From the NCBI RefSeq assembly GCF_000143415.4, contig NW_003314384.1:63554-127553 (forward strand): DNA of 64,000 nt, in the 5' to 3' direction. Positions 46,288 to 58,115 of the stretch are shown here, one piece after another (the stretch's first letter is position 1; every line of letters begins with the position of its first letter). The notes below the pieces were generated by a model. That model saw only the letters and a list, made by a program, of their open reading frames with translations, made no database searches and was not told where the DNA came from. The DNA comes from Selaginella moellendorffii (Eukaryota > Streptophyta > Lycopodiopsida > Selaginellales > Selaginellaceae). The translations under genes and the position numbers were made by a program.

Positions 46288-48429
46288 TCACGAGGAATGC
46301 TCATGTGTTCTTCTAGGGAGCGATCCATTAGCGTAAATGTTTGACATAAGAACGAAAGCGGCAGCGCTGTTCTCTTCCCGGAGCTTATCAAATGCCAGCT
46401 CTCCAACGCTCAGATCGTTCCACTTCCACGACGCTCCCAGCAGCGTCAGCCACAGGGAGCTGCCGGGATCACAAGGCATGCTTCTCACCACCTTTAGCGC
46501 CTCATCGAATCGATTCGCTCGTCCCAGCAGACCCACGACGCAGCTGTAGTGCTTCACCCCTGGCGACACTCGAAACTTCGCCTCCATCGTCTCGAGGAAC
46601 TCCCGGCCTCGATCCACCAGACCGCTGTGGCTGCAAACCGCGAGAACCGACAGCATCGTGATCTCGTTGGGCCGAAAGTTTTGCGCCACCATCTCGTCCA
46701 GGAGATCAAAGACTTGCTGGTGGCTGCCTTGGCGACTGTACCCGTCGATCAACGAGTTCCAAGTTATCACGTCGACCCTGCGGATGCTGCTCAGCGACTC
46801 AAACATCTCTCGAGCTTCCGCCATGCTGCCACACTTGCCGTAGAAATCGACGAGAGCATTCGCCACCACCAGATGGCTCTCCACTCCAGCGTTGCAGATC
46901 TCGGCCTCGACGTTCTTCCCGGCTGCCAGAGCTCCCAGGCTTCCACACGCCTTGAGAGCCGCCACGAAAGTCACGTCGTCAGCTTCCAGGCCGCTGGCTT
47001 TCATCTCGGCGTAAAGTTTGAGCGCAAGCTCGCCCTGGCCGCTCTCGGCATAGCCCAGAATCATCGACGTCCAGCACACCAGGTCCCTGCTTTCCATATG
47101 CTCGAAGATCTCTCGAGCGTCCTCCATGCTCCCGCATTTGGAGTACATATCCAGGAGACTGCTGGCGACGAAGCTGTGGTGCTGTGATCCGGAGCTGGCA
47201 ACTCGACGGTGAAGAGCTCGGCCTCTCTCGAGTGACACGGGCTTGACGAGCTTTCCTTCGACGATCTGCGGTTCTTCTCTCTCAGCGATGCTCCCGCAAG
47301 CCTTGAGAGCCGCCATCAGAGTGATCGCATCCGGCTCGAGACCACCTTCGTCAACCATCTTCTGGAAGTGTTGCAACGCGAGCTCGCCGTGGCCGCTCTG
47401 CGCGTAGGCCGTGATGATACAGTTCCACGTCACGACGCTGCGGTGCCTCATGCTCTTGAAGACCCGGCAAGCTTCGTCCAAGCTCCCACACTTGGCGTAC
47501 ATGTCCACCAGCGTGCTCGAGAGGAAGATGTGGAGCTCCTTTCCATGGAAAGCTTGCAGAGCTCGAGAGTGGATGGATCGTCCCTTCTCCAGCAAACGAA
47601 GCTTGGTGGTGCTTCGATCGGCGAGGCTCGCGCAGGCTTTCAAGGCGGCAACGAACGTCACAGTGTCTGGATCGTAGCCTTCGTCTTCCATCCGGGAGAA
47701 GAGCTCGAGAGCGAAGCTTTCGCGGCCATTCTCGGCGTATCCCAAGAGGAGGCAGTTCCAAGACACGACGCTAGGCCGGGGCATGGCGTCGAGGAGCCTG
47801 TGAGCGTCGATCGAGCAGCCGAGCTTGGAGTACATGTCGATGATCGTGTTGGAGACCTGGAGGTGGCGGTCGTGGCCGCTTCTCGCAGCTCGCGAGTGGA
47901 TCCATCGCCCAAGTCGCAAGCTCTCGGGCTTGATCATGGCTCCGGCGACGAGCTTGAGATCTTCACGCTGGGACAGGCTCACGCAGGCCTTGAGGAGAGC
48001 AAGAAACGTGACGCGATTGGGAGCGCAGTCCATTCTCGCGTAGAGATCCAGGGCCAGATCGCCGCGAGCGCACTCCGCGTAGCCCATGACGATGCAGTTC
48101 CAGGACACCACCGATCTCTCCGGCGCTGGGATTGCCTCGAAGACGGCCCGGGCCTCCACCAAGCTGCCGCATTTGCAGTACATGTCGACGAGCGCGGTGG
48201 AGACGAAGCAATCGGGAGTGGAGGCGCGGATAATCTCGCCATGGATTCTCCTGCCGCGCTCTAGATCTCTGGCGCCGCCGCATACCTTGAGAGCCGCCAG
48301 GTAAGCGCCGCGCCTAGCCCCGGTGTCCTTGCTGGGAATTCCAGGCGCGCGCACGGAGCATTCCTCGAGCATCCCAAGAGCCCTAGTCGAGTTCTCCGCC
48401 GTTAGATCAAACAAATCTCCACCGTCCAT
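46288..48429 (-). CDS. Pentatricopeptide repeat (PPR) protein, PLS class with E-type C-terminus
   Basis: An intronless 713-residue frame is filled with PPR motifs of the P-L-S pattern (STALVDMYCKCGSLVEARAV; VVSWNCIVMGYAECARGDLA; SSLLDMYSKCGSMEDAREIF; VITWNSLIDGYSRQGSHQQV). It ends in an E-like motif (SLWLTLLGASWKWNDLSVGE; AFVLMSNIYANG) with no DYW domain. Such proteins bind organellar RNA and recruit editing factors in mitochondria or plastids. The N-terminus has no strong targeting signal by eye. The high similarity between its repeat units produces long shadow frames on the other strand. Confidence 0.93.
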   Translation of the reverse strand: MDGGDLFDLTAENSTRALGMLEECSVRAPGIPSKDTGARRGAYLAALKVCGGARDLERGRRIHGEIIRASTPDCFVSTALVDMYCKCGSLVEARAVFEAIPAPERSVVSWNCIVMGYAECARGDLALDLYARMDCAPNRVTFLALLKACVSLSQREDLKLVAGAMIKPESLRLGRWIHSRAARSGHDRHLQVSNTIIDMYSKLGCSIDAHRLLDAMPRPSVVSWNCLLLGYAENGRESFALELFSRMEDEGYDPDTVTFVAALKACASLADRSTTKLRLLEKGRSIHSRALQAFHGKELHIFLSSTLVDMYAKCGSLDEACRVFKSMRHRSVVTWNCIITAYAQSGHGELALQHFQKMVDEGGLEPDAITLMAALKACGSIAEREEPQIVEGKLVKPVSLERGRALHRRVASSGSQHHSFVASSLLDMYSKCGSMEDAREIFEHMESRDLVCWTSMILGYAESGQGELALKLYAEMKASGLEADDVTFVAALKACGSLGALAAGKNVEAEICNAGVESHLVVANALVDFYGKCGSMAEAREMFESLSSIRRVDVITWNSLIDGYSRQGSHQQVFDLLDEMVAQNFRPNEITMLSVLAVCSHSGLVDRGREFLETMEAKFRVSPGVKHYSCVVGLLGRANRFDEALKVVRSMPCDPGSSLWLTLLGASWKWNDLSVGELAFDKLREENSAAAFVLMSNIYANGSLPRRTHEHSS

Positions 48430-48570
48430 AAAATTTTAAAAAGTGGATAACGCAAAACCCTAAACGTATGTTTTGCGAGAAGTTTATGGGTATATTCGAA
48501 AAGAGCCGAAGATACAGTTTTCGCGTGATTTTTGGAGATTTGTTGGTGTTCTTGGTGGGCTTTTGGATTA

Positions 48571-48990
48571 TCACTCCCCAAGAGCAAAAGCTTCAGTAGG
48601 GAAGGTCTTGGTGATGCCCGCGAAGCTCTTGAAGTGGACATTCTTGACAGCATCGTCGGCGTCGGCCATGATCTGCCCCACGGGAGCCCAGATGAGGAGC
48701 TCCTTGGCCTTGACGCCCTGGAGCTTGGCGATCTTCTTGTCGCTCAGGAAGCCATGGATGGAGGTGGAATAACTCACCAGCTTCTTGATCTTGGCGAAGT
48801 TGTGCTCGATCTTCTTGGCGGTGGTGATCCACATGTAGCCCGTCGCCTTGACGTAGCCCACCTCGATCACCTCCTCCAGCGGCAGCAGCCCTCCCGGGAG
48901 CTTGAATTCCTCGAGCAGCGAGATGGCTTGCTTCAAACTCTCGGGCCCCTTCCACACCACCGCGTCCTTCTTCAAATCCTGGTCCGCCAT
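48571..48990 (-). CDS. DUF538 family protein
   Basis: A 139-residue single-exon frame starts MADQDLKKDAVVWKGPESLK. It has the DUF538 pattern of a β-rich fold: LLEEFKLPGGLLPLEEVIEV, GYVKATGYMWIT, then KIKKLVSYSTSIHGFLSDKK, ELLIWAPVGQI and a Phe-rich end (HFKSFAGITKTFPTEAF). It has no signal peptide. DUF538 proteins are widespread in plants, with suggested lipid- or chlorophyll-related roles that are not settled. Confidence 0.9.
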   Translation of the reverse strand: MADQDLKKDAVVWKGPESLKQAISLLEEFKLPGGLLPLEEVIEVGYVKATGYMWITTAKKIEHNFAKIKKLVSYSTSIHGFLSDKKIAKLQGVKAKELLIWAPVGQIMADADDAVKNVHFKSFAGITKTFPTEAFALGE

Positions 48991-49902
48991 GGAATATATG
49001 TTGTATGGATGGAATTAGAACTGCTTGGACAAGATCTTCTCTAGCAGCTGTTACCTGAGAGCCAAAAGAACACACAATTAAGTTGGTCTAGCTACCAAAG
49101 AGGGACACGAGAGAAAAGTAAAGTGCCGTCTTACGTGAAGAAGAAGAACACAACAAGTAGAAGAAATTAGCTTCCGGTGTGGAACAAAACCATCTCCAAA
49201 CGACCTCCGAATATGAAGGACTTGGCCGCAAGCAAATGCCAAACAACAAGCTTTGGAAACGCAGCCATCAAAGGTTCCGAGGTTTTCAAGCAAGGCTTGT
49301 CCCGACGTGATCAGCAGCGAGAGATTAGGGAAATGCTGTGCATTAGTCTCTGCTGCTTGCACATCTTTTCGCTAGTGGTATTTCCAATGCTTTCTTTCAT
49401 TATAATCACAAGCCGACGCTCCATCCATGCCATACGATAGAAAACAAAACAAAAAACTCTCTTTTTATATATATATATATCTACAATATGTTTGCAAAGT
49501 TTGAAATTCTACGAGTGACTGAAGTGTGGAGCCTCTGGACAGCTGCATTTTGTGGTGCAGGGCAAGCTTTGGTTTTTCAGTATGCCTTCACATAAGGACA
49601 GACCAAAGGGGCATGTCATGGTCAGTGAAACCAAAATACCTCTCATCAAGGCGGCCACCATGACAAACACCAAGCTTGCATTCTCTGGCTCAAAAGGATC
49701 CCTGCTTTGATGAAGACAGTCATGAGGTATTACACGAAGAAAGACAGGGGACGTCCCATGCAAAGCTGACGCAAGGCAGTGCTTTAAGACACAGGTAAGC
49801 TTAGCACAATCGAGCACTGCTTCATATGAGTAACAGTGTTTTATGTTCTTAGAGCTTATATTTATGTATATGGTGCAAATCTCTACATCAAGAAGAAGAA
49901 AA
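48991..49902. other. Intergenic region, no gene seen
   Basis: The segment holds the DUF538 5' flank and the upstream region of the receptor kinase. A (TA)n run lies near 49467-49481. The longest minus-strand frame (49509-49817) has no motif I recognise. Confidence 0.4.
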
Positions 49903-51922
49903 ATGGCTACACTCTACTGCTTTAAAACCATCTGGTCATTTGTTATCTTCTCTGGGCTTTGGTGTTTATCGTCGGCACAGCAGCCGGATGTGTCTTCGGA
50001 CAGGCAGGCACTCATCGATTTCATGAAGTTTGCAGATCCACAAAACAGAATCTTGCAATGGAACGTCTCCAGCCTCAATCCATGCACGGATCAAAACGCC
50101 TGGCAAGGGGTCAGTTGCAAGAAGCCAGACATCGGCCGTGTCACGTTTCTGGAGCTCGAGAACTTGGATCTTCCGGGAACGATAGCACCAAACACGTTGA
50201 GCAGGCTAGATCAACTCCGAGTTCTAAGGCTCATCAACGTCTCGCTCTCCGGGCCCATTCCTCCCGATCTCTCCAGCTGCATCCACCTCAAGCAACTCAT
50301 CTTGCTCGGCAACAAGCTCACCGGTAATATCCCTGCCTCGCTAGGCACGCTGGCCATCTTAGATCGCTTGTCACTCCGAAACAATCAGCTGGAGGGAGAG
50401 ATCCCGCGGGAACTCAGCAATCTCCAGGAATTGCAGACGCTCGGGCTCGACTACAACTCTCTCACAGGTCCGATCCCAGATATGTTTTTCCCCAAGATGA
50501 CAGACTTCGGTGTCTCCCACAACCGATTGACTGGCAGCATTCCAAAATCACTCGCATCCACAAGCCCAACTTCATTCGCAGGGAACGATCTTTGTGGGCC
50601 GCCAACTAACAACACTTGCCCACCACTACCATCGCCCTCGTCTCCACAGAATGCCCACTCGGAACCTCGCTCTTCTGAAAGAGACAAGCTCAGCTCCCCA
50701 AGCATCGTAATCATTGTCGTCTTCAGCCTCGCCATCGTCGTGTTTATCTGTCTCCTCCTCATGTTCTACTTCAGGAGCGACGTCAAAAACAAGCCTGTGA
50801 CGCACAAATCGAAGAGTCCCGAGAAAAAAGATGGCGGAGAGGTGCAAAGCATAGACTCGGCGAGCATGCAGTTCCCGGAGCAGCGAGGATCAGTGGAGGG
50901 TGAAGCCGGGAGGCTAATTTTCGCTGCCGAGGACAACCAACACAGCTTTGGCTTGAAAGAATTGCTTCGGGCATCTGCGGAGATGCTTGTTCCCAAGGGC
51001 ACTGTGGGAACAACGTACAAGGCTGTCCTGGGCGAAGGTGTCGTATTCGCAGTAAAGCGGCTGATTGACAGAAACTTGACGGAGAAACCCGAGTTTGAGA
51101 AGCAGCTTGCGTTTGTAGGCAGGCTCAAGCACCCAAACTTGGTTCCGCTGGTGGCCTACTATTACTACGCGCAAGAGGAGAAGCTCCTGGTCTACGACTA
51201 TCTCCCAAACAAAAGCCTCTACACTCGTTTGCACGGTAAGGAACTTGGCAAATCAAATCGTGAAATAATTATATCTCAAGTTTCTGCTTGTGCTCTGGAC
51301 AGCCAACCGAGGAACGAACGAGCGGGAACTACTGGCATGGCCGGATCGCTTGCAGATAGCCTACGGCGTAGCGCAGGGGCTGGCATTTCTTCACCGGGAG
51401 TGCCCAACAATGCCACACGGAAACTTGAAATCCACCAACGTAGTATTCGATGGAAATGGGCAGGCTTGCATTGCGGACTTTGGGCTGCTGCCGTTTGCGA
51501 GCGTCCAGAACGGTCCGCAGGCGAGCGATGGCTACAGGGCACCGGAGATGTTTGTGGCCAAAAAGGTGACGCACAAGGCAGATGTCTACAGCTTCGGGGT
51601 GATGCTGCTGGAGCTCTTGACGGGCAGGGTGGCGGCGAGGCAGGGCAGCAGTGTTGACCTGCCCAGGTGGGTCAACTCCACGGTCCGCGAGGAGTGGACC
51701 GCCGAGGTGTTTGACTACGAGCTCGTCACCTACAGGAGAAACTCCGAAGAGGAGATGGTGTATCTGCTGAGGATTGCACTCGACTGCGTTGCGTCCAATC
51801 CGGAGCAGCGACCCAAGATGGCCCAGGTTGTGAAGCTGATTGAAGACATCAAGTCTCCGGAGCTCAGCAGCAGCGACATGTCTTTCTCGATAGAACACCT
51901 GCCGGGATCAGTGGAGCAGTGA
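49903..51922 (+). CDS. LRR receptor-like kinase, atypical (likely pseudokinase)
   Basis: Exons 49903-51235 and 51303-51922 give 650 residues. There is a signal peptide (MATLYCFKTIWSFVIFSGLW), an LRR N-cap (DRQALIDFMKFADPQNRILQ; NAWQGVSCK) and five or six LRRs (LRVLRLINVSLSGPIPPDLS; LDRLSLRNNQLEGEIP). A Ser/Pro-rich stretch, one membrane segment (IVIIVVFSLAIVVFICLLLM) and a kinase domain follow. The kinase has GTVGTTYKAVL and AVKRL, but HGNLKSTN in place of the HRD loop; ADFG is kept. This is the pattern of the LRR-III class with low or no catalytic activity. Upstream in-frame ATGs exist, but ATG 49903 gives the clean signal peptide. Confidence 0.92.
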
Positions 51923-52153
51923 AGAAATGAGGTGAACACACTAACTTAGTTTTTCTTCGTTCTAGCAAATAAAACAAATTGTTTAGAATTATATTAAAAA
52001 ACATATTTTGGCCAACTTGATTTCTGATAATTTGACATTGATCTTTGTGGGCATGGCATTGGCGACCTCGTGCTGTCATCCAGGTAGGAAAGAAAGAATC
52101 GATTCGAGCTCCAATCCACTTCTCCAGGGAAGTTTCGTAGCCCATCCTCTTCC

Positions 52154-53028
52154 ATGGCGCCGCCTTGCGCTGCTTGCTGGATCGAGTTCCCCAAGCTCAG
52201 CATCGCCAAGAACAAGCTCATGACCAGTTTAGCCACGAGGCTCGACCGGGAGCTGGGTTCGCTCCTCAATCCCACGCTCACGCCGCCGGAAGTCAGGTCT
52301 TTCCAGAGCCAGGACGGTGTCTCCCAAGGATCGGTGGTGTTAAGATCAGGGAAACAAGGCTCCAAGGTACCATTGAAGATTTTGCTTAGAAACTTTTGAG
52401 TAAGCAAACTTCCATTGTTCTTTTCTAGATTTGTTTCCTTCTTGGTTCGTGGCTTCACTCCAGTCTTCCATTCGGGCCTCTCAACATCACGACGCTTCAA
52501 ACCATTCTAGATCCCGAGATTGATTCTCCTCATCTTTTGGTGGAGTTGATCCAAACTGGTTACAAGTCACTTGTTCTGTGCGTGGACAACATGCCCCGCA
52601 AGGACCTCGTCATGGATCCAGAGTACCTGAAAAGATTTTACGAGGACTCAAAGCTGGACGAGCTGCGAGCCAAGCTGGTAAAGCTTCCACAGTGTGAGTA
52701 CTACGTCTCGCCTTCGCTTTTCGTGCGCGTCATGGCTTCGCCAACTGCGTTACTGTTAAAGTTTGCCGCAGAGGGCGAGGAAGAACTTGATGGAGTGGTG
52801 GAAGAGTCTATCACTCCGTGTGTGGAGGAGGCGGTCTCCATATGGCTGCACGGGTTCACGGAGCTGGGAAGGACTTTGACGAGTGAAGCCCAGATAAGTT
52901 CTCTCCGGGAAAGAGACGACATGATGAGGAAGAATTCCGTGGAGGTGGATTTAGGTGCAAACATGCCGAGGCTCTTCGGGCAGGAAACTACAGATCGAGT
53001 CATCGCAGCAGTGATCAAAGGAGAATGA
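52154..53028 (+). CDS. RCCR: Red chlorophyll catabolite reductase
   Basis: Exons 52154-52366 and 52429-53028 give 270 residues. The family pattern runs through: FPKLSIAKNKLMTSLATRLD; GVSQGSVVLRSGKQGS; CFLLGSWLHSSLPFGPLNIT; PHLLVELIQTGYKSLVLCVD; MPRKDLVMDPEYLKRFYEDS and YYVSPSLFVRVMASPTALLL. RCCR reduces red chlorophyll catabolite to a fluorescent catabolite with ferredoxin, together with pheophorbide a oxygenase, in chlorophyll breakdown. No long transit peptide precedes the conserved region, so plastid import is not obvious from this start. Confidence 0.9.
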
Positions 53029-53235
53029 AAAGATTGTGGAGAAGCCTCGCAATGAGAAAGACGCCTGTTGAGCGGTTGCAACTCACACAGAAAAGTCTGA
53101 GATTCACGTTTTTATATCTATATATCGTTGAAAGTTTTCTAGTGGATACGGACTCTTTGCCTGTGAGCCACTGTAAAAACAGGCCGCTACCGTGGTAATG
53201 TACCATGGACGACCAGGTAACCACTTCCTGCTGGG

Positions 53236-53800
53236 CTAGGCTGAGGTTTGCTTGGCTTTGTCCAGGCATTCGTTCTGAGCGTAGGCCATGAGCATGCAAT
53301 TCCACGACACTGGAGTCCGATGATACATCTCATCAAAACATCGCTTCGATTCAATGATCTTTCCATTTGTGCCGCAACGTAGCAACACCTCGGTGTAAGT
53401 CATGGCGCTTCTTCCCGGCATTCTTTCAAAGAGATGGTTCACGGAGTCAAAATGCCCATTTGAGGCATAAGCTAATTCTCTTGTTAAAGACAAATGATGC
53501 CGATACTATATCTTCCTTTTGTGAGTATGTGCCTACAAGTGTGTTCCAAGCAGCATTGGGATCCTTGGCATAAAAGCTCTCTTCTAGATATGCTGTTAAA
53601 TAGCCCCAGGAACAAGGATCTATACATGGCATTCTAGAAAAGAGTCCAGAGCTTGTGCTTGCAACAGATTAAGTTTATCGAAGGCGCTTGCTCCATATAC
53701 CCATGTTGGGCATATCCGGCTATCATGAGAAAATATCTTTTCATAATCGAGGTCTGGAACGCCATCATTTCTGCATTTGCCCAAACAACCAGTACTAGTG
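53236..53800 (-). pseudogene. PPR gene fragment
   Basis: Minus-strand segments read like PPR units (NHLFERMPGRSAMTYTEVLL; RCFDEMYHRTPVSWNCMLMA; AAWNTLVGTYSQKEDIVSA; MIAGYAQHGYMEQA) but lie in different frames with stops between them. There is no start, and the fragment stops near the RCCR 3' end. It is probably a relic of a PLS-class PPR gene. Confidence 0.75.
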
Positions 53801-53878
53801 CTGGTTCTTTTCTAGTCAGACTCTTGGAAACTTTTCGTAGAGTTGTGCTCCTGGTGTACAGGAATCACTGTATTGGAT

Positions 53879-54150
53879 CTAGGGGAGATTATTTCTCCAC
53901 GACTCGTTGTCCTCTCGTTCACGAGATTTCCTCTCCTCTTCCGCTAGCCACAGTCCCTCTCGCGCCTTGAATCCCCTGAGCATCTGCTCGAAGTGCCCCA
54001 GCTCAAAGTTGAGTTGAAGAGCGGCTAGCAGGCAGTCGGCCAGCCCATAACGTCCGGCTTGCAATACCCGCCATCCGCCGCAAACTCTTTGGCAGCCTCC
54101 AGCCACCAGTCGTCATAATCCAGGCGCGAACAAAACTCCCACGACATGAC
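53879..54150 (-). pseudogene. Unassigned coding fragment with frameshift
   Basis: The minus strand reads MSWEFCSRLDYDDWWLEAAK and continues KEFAADGGYCKPDVMGW. After a frame change it goes on as LQLNFELGHFEQMLRGFKAR and GLWLAEEERKSRERE. Composition and GC content resemble a gene rather than the AT-rich DNA to its right. I do not recognise the family. Confidence 0.4.
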
Positions 54151-54179
54151 TTCACGCACGTTTTTATGCATGAAGTAAA

Positions 54180-57100
54180 GGTTTTACCAAAGTGCTCTAA
54201 GCTAAATTAAAACAATAGAGTTCTAACTAAAAGTTCTTACAAATGACTTAGAGCAACTTATTCCTCGTGAGATTTAGACAAGGTGATAGCCAACATGACC
54301 ACATAATTATTTTGCATTTTTCAAAGTAGTAGACTTTCAAAAGTTCATTCTTTAGTGTTTATTAGTTATACTTCTCAATGATTTACCAATTGATTGTAAG
54401 TTTACTTGGATCTAACTTTCTATTTTCTAAATAAAGATTAGGTTAATTGATGCTTTTGAATGCAATCTTATATGACTCTATGACTCATGATGGATTGAAG
54501 TGAAATATAACTTGGACACATATGCATAAGCAACAAAATGGGACTTGACACTGAATAAATGGATAAATTGATGAGCAAATGATCAGTATGAATGAATGAA
54601 TGGAAGCATGGAAGCATCTAAAACTACAACAGTTTTAAAACATCTAACATCCCAACAATATACAAAATAGAGCCAAATAAAATTTGGTGTTATTTAAATA
54701 TACCAATGGCTTAATATAAAGAGATGAATATTCCACTAACTAGTATGGTATGGAACTTGGGTTTAGACCCAAACTAAATACAAAAGATAAACATGCTCAG
54801 TTGTTTTAAGTGGTTGCTTATATTTGATTTATTCTTACTATACTAGGAAATAGTTTTTGGGACAAACTTAAGAACTTTCTAAATATTATTGAATATTTAT
54901 ATATATATATATATAAAGAAAATTAAAAATAAACTATAATAATATTTTCAGTCAAAATGATAAAAACATTTATTCAGTTACTAACATAAATACCTAATTC
55001 TTTTATAAAAGTTAAAATAAATTTATTTTATATAACTAAATATAAAATTATTTAATATCATTATTTTTCTTATAGCTTTAGCAAATTCTAATAAGTGATT
55101 ATATATATATATATATATAAAATTTTGTGAGTGCTCAAGATATAGAAATAGGTATATTAATTGGGGTTTAGACCCCTATTTATATATAAAAATGGATGGA
55201 CTAGATTCAATCCTAAATGGACAGTCTATGCTATAATATTATAATTAGTGTATTACCTAATTAAGGTAATATATGTATATACATATATATGTATTTCAAA
55301 CCTTACACCATCCTCATCCATATGATGGCAATAAGTTAGGTGGAACATTTGGACCTTCTATTAGAAGACTATAAACTAGCATAAGATTCTAAAGCTCCCA
55401 CAAAACTACCAATAAAGTTGTTGACAACCATGATTAAAACAAAACTTAAAGCTATAGCATAAACATCAGTTGACTATAGAATCTTGAAGAACTAATTGCA
55501 ACTTTATATGCAACTACTAAATGCTTAAACCAACCTTGAAGTTATAACTTTGAACCAAAACAAAAAACTTCAAAAACCACTACAATTCATGAAATGCCAT
55601 TGCCACAAATGATATATTCCTTGTTTAAATCTACCCACCAATAATTCTTTGAGACCACTATTAAGTCGGACTTACAACCATAAGTAGAACTTGCATTTTT
55701 ATTGGACTCACGACTATAAGTAAAGCTTACCTCCTTATCTTTGTATAACATTGCATATGGAAGATTAAATTCACTCCATTTGTTTTCCATATCCTCCTTA
55801 TCCCCTCCTCAAAAGAAAAAGAGTTTTGAAGCATTTACTCTATTCAGACTCATTGCACTTGTTTTTACTCTACCATTTATATTCAGCTTCACTTCACTAT
55901 TGCATTTGTTTAGCCTCATTACGTTGGGGTTGGGTGTTCTATTCGAACTTGCTATGCTCATTCTTATTTTATAATCCATATAATTTGTCTTTGCTTCACT
56001 ATTATATTTATTCATTTTCACTCCATTATCAAGGTTATACTCTTGTCTATCCTCTCTACCCCCTCTTCTGAAGAAAAAAAAAATTGAAGTGATAGGGCAA
56101 AATGGAGAAAACAAGAAAAATTAAGGAAAAATAATTGTGGAAGAAGTAAAAGTAGATAAAGAAGCATTAGAAAAAGAATTTGCAACAACTGATAATACAA
56201 AAATAGGGAAATAAAAAAAAGGATATGTGCTCAAAGCTTGAAAAATAGGAGACTTTCTATCATAAAATACTTCAACCATCAGCAAAAGATTCATGTTGCT
56301 CAACCTCCTCAATATACAACTCAACACTTGAGATGGGAAAATCAATAACAATGTTCACACTCTCAAGGCAATACATAAACTCCTCAGGAATAATAGTAAA
56401 GCAAATTGTTTTAGTGGCACTCAAAAGTGAGGACATGTATTCACCCTGAAACTGTAGCCAAAATGATTCAAGCCTTGAAACAGGAGAATACTCAACATTA
56501 AGATTAATCCAAGACTCTACCAATGAAACAAACATAAGATTTTAAATTTCATGCATATACTCAATATTTAGATTAGTATAAAGAAGATAGAAAACACTCA
56601 ACTTAACACTGGATTGAGACTAAAAATTATAAGAGTCAGAAATGATTAATGTGCAAAGAGAAAGAAATATTGTAAATAAGGAAGGAACACTAGGAACATA
56701 ACAAGGTGGCTCAATCTAAGAAATAAAAAAAGGTTGGGAAAGAGTAAAAAGTAAAGAGAAAGGATTAAATGGTAGATTAAAAGATTGATACTTACCCCAT
56801 GAAATCTCTACTTCATCTTTAAAGCTATCTTCATAATAATTAAACTCGTCAAAATGATCTAAAATCCACTCAAGCTCATACACATCATCTTTCCATAAAT
56901 TTAATCCTCAAACATTTTCTACAAATTGAGTTGCATCATCCATAGCTCGCCAATTGATGTCATAATCATACTCTATATTAATGGGAAATGGTAAAACACT
57001 GAAAATAGTATAAGTTATGTAATCACATCCTATGGAAGTTAGAGATGGCAACACATTAAGAACAGGCACAACACTAACATGAGCACACCCCACAACACCA

Positions 57101-57520
57101 AAAGTTTAATCCAATAGAGTAGCATTAGTGATCTTAAGTGATATACTCTTTGATCGATGACGGCATGGCATGGTAGGAGAAGAGAATGTAATAAAGATTA
57201 AAAAAAAAAAAGAGAGTAAATCTAAGCACAACAATAGCTAGAATTCTAGATTTTACAAAAAAACTAATACAGATTTAAATCCAAAAGAGAATGAAGAAAT
57301 AAAATAAAAAAACACAATTCTAACCACTAGAGTAAAGCATTATTAAAAAATCTTGCCTTTCAAGGTTAAACTGTAGTTCCCCTCCACCAATATAGGAATA
57401 AATATATTAATTGGAGTTTAAACCTTTATTTATATAGAAGAATGAATAGATTAAATTTAGTCCCAAATAGACAGTCCATATGTTATAGTATTATAATTAA
57501 TGTATTATCTAGCTAAGGTA

Positions 57521-57522
<2 letters not shown>
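54180..57522. other. AT-rich region without recognised genes
   Basis: The segment is low in GC with (TA)n runs near 54897-54915 and 55101-55121. Short frames, such as the one on the minus strand at 56272-56535, have no family I know. It contains the direct repeats at 55140-55285 and 57390-57530. Confidence 0.5.
55140..55285 (+). repeat. Direct repeat copy 1, possible LTR-like end
   Basis: This segment aligns with 57390-57530 (shared TATATTAATTGG, a TTTATATA box, ACAGTCYATATG-like and CTAAGGTAATA blocks) at roughly 80 percent by eye. The two copies are in the same orientation, about 2.25 kb apart. Confidence 0.65.

Positions 57523-57530
<8 letters not shown>
57390..57530 (+). repeat. Direct repeat copy 2
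   Basis: This is the partner of 55140-55285. It is followed at once by the long TA microsatellite, and copy 1 is also followed by a short TA/TG run. Confidence 0.65.
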
Positions 57531-57598
<68 letters not shown>

Positions 57599-57627
57599 GT
57601 ATGTATATATATATATATATATGTATG

Positions 57628-57658
<31 letters not shown>

Positions 57659-57729
57659 GTATATATATGTATATATATGTATCTATATGTATCTATATGT
57701 ATCTATACATACATACATACATACATATA
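57523..57729. repeat. (TA)n / (ATGT)n / (ATAC)n microsatellite
   Basis: About 200 bp of TA repeats grade into TATG and then ATAC units. Open frames of Ile and Tyr here are artefacts. Confidence 0.97.
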
Positions 57730-58115
57730 CAGTTTTATATTACAGTTGTATTACATAAATATGAATTATTATTATTGTGTTTAGTTTCATATTCTCTAAT
57801 TTAAATTTATATCTATTCTTAATTTTTTTTAAAATTATTTTATATTAGAAAAATTATTATTCTTTGTTTGATGTTATCTCTTAAATAAGTAATAAGATCA
57901 TTTAAACTCAATATAAATTTTATGAAAATTAAAACTTACAAATATTTTTAGAAATTTGTATTCGTCAGAATCTGACGGTTCAAAAGCACTGACGTGGCTG
58001 GTTTCCGTTGTAAGTTCGAACGGTTTAAAGTTTTCCCGCTTTCAAAAGCTAGGGCTCGAGGAAGTGAGGGCGGCGCGTCAAGAGGTGAGCAAGATTTCGG
58101 GGATCTCTGTCCAAG

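Noticed and set aside
46549-48264. Plus-strand frames of 212 and 298 residues opposite the PPR gene
   Set aside because: They are antisense shadows with His/Arg/Val composition and no family features. The minus-strand PPR frame explains the region.
49509-49817. A 102-residue minus-strand frame upstream of the receptor kinase
   Set aside because: It has no recognisable motif, no splice-supported extension and ordinary intergenic composition.
57500-57804. Open frames rich in Ile and Tyr
   Set aside because: They lie wholly within the TA/ATGT microsatellite and reflect its period.
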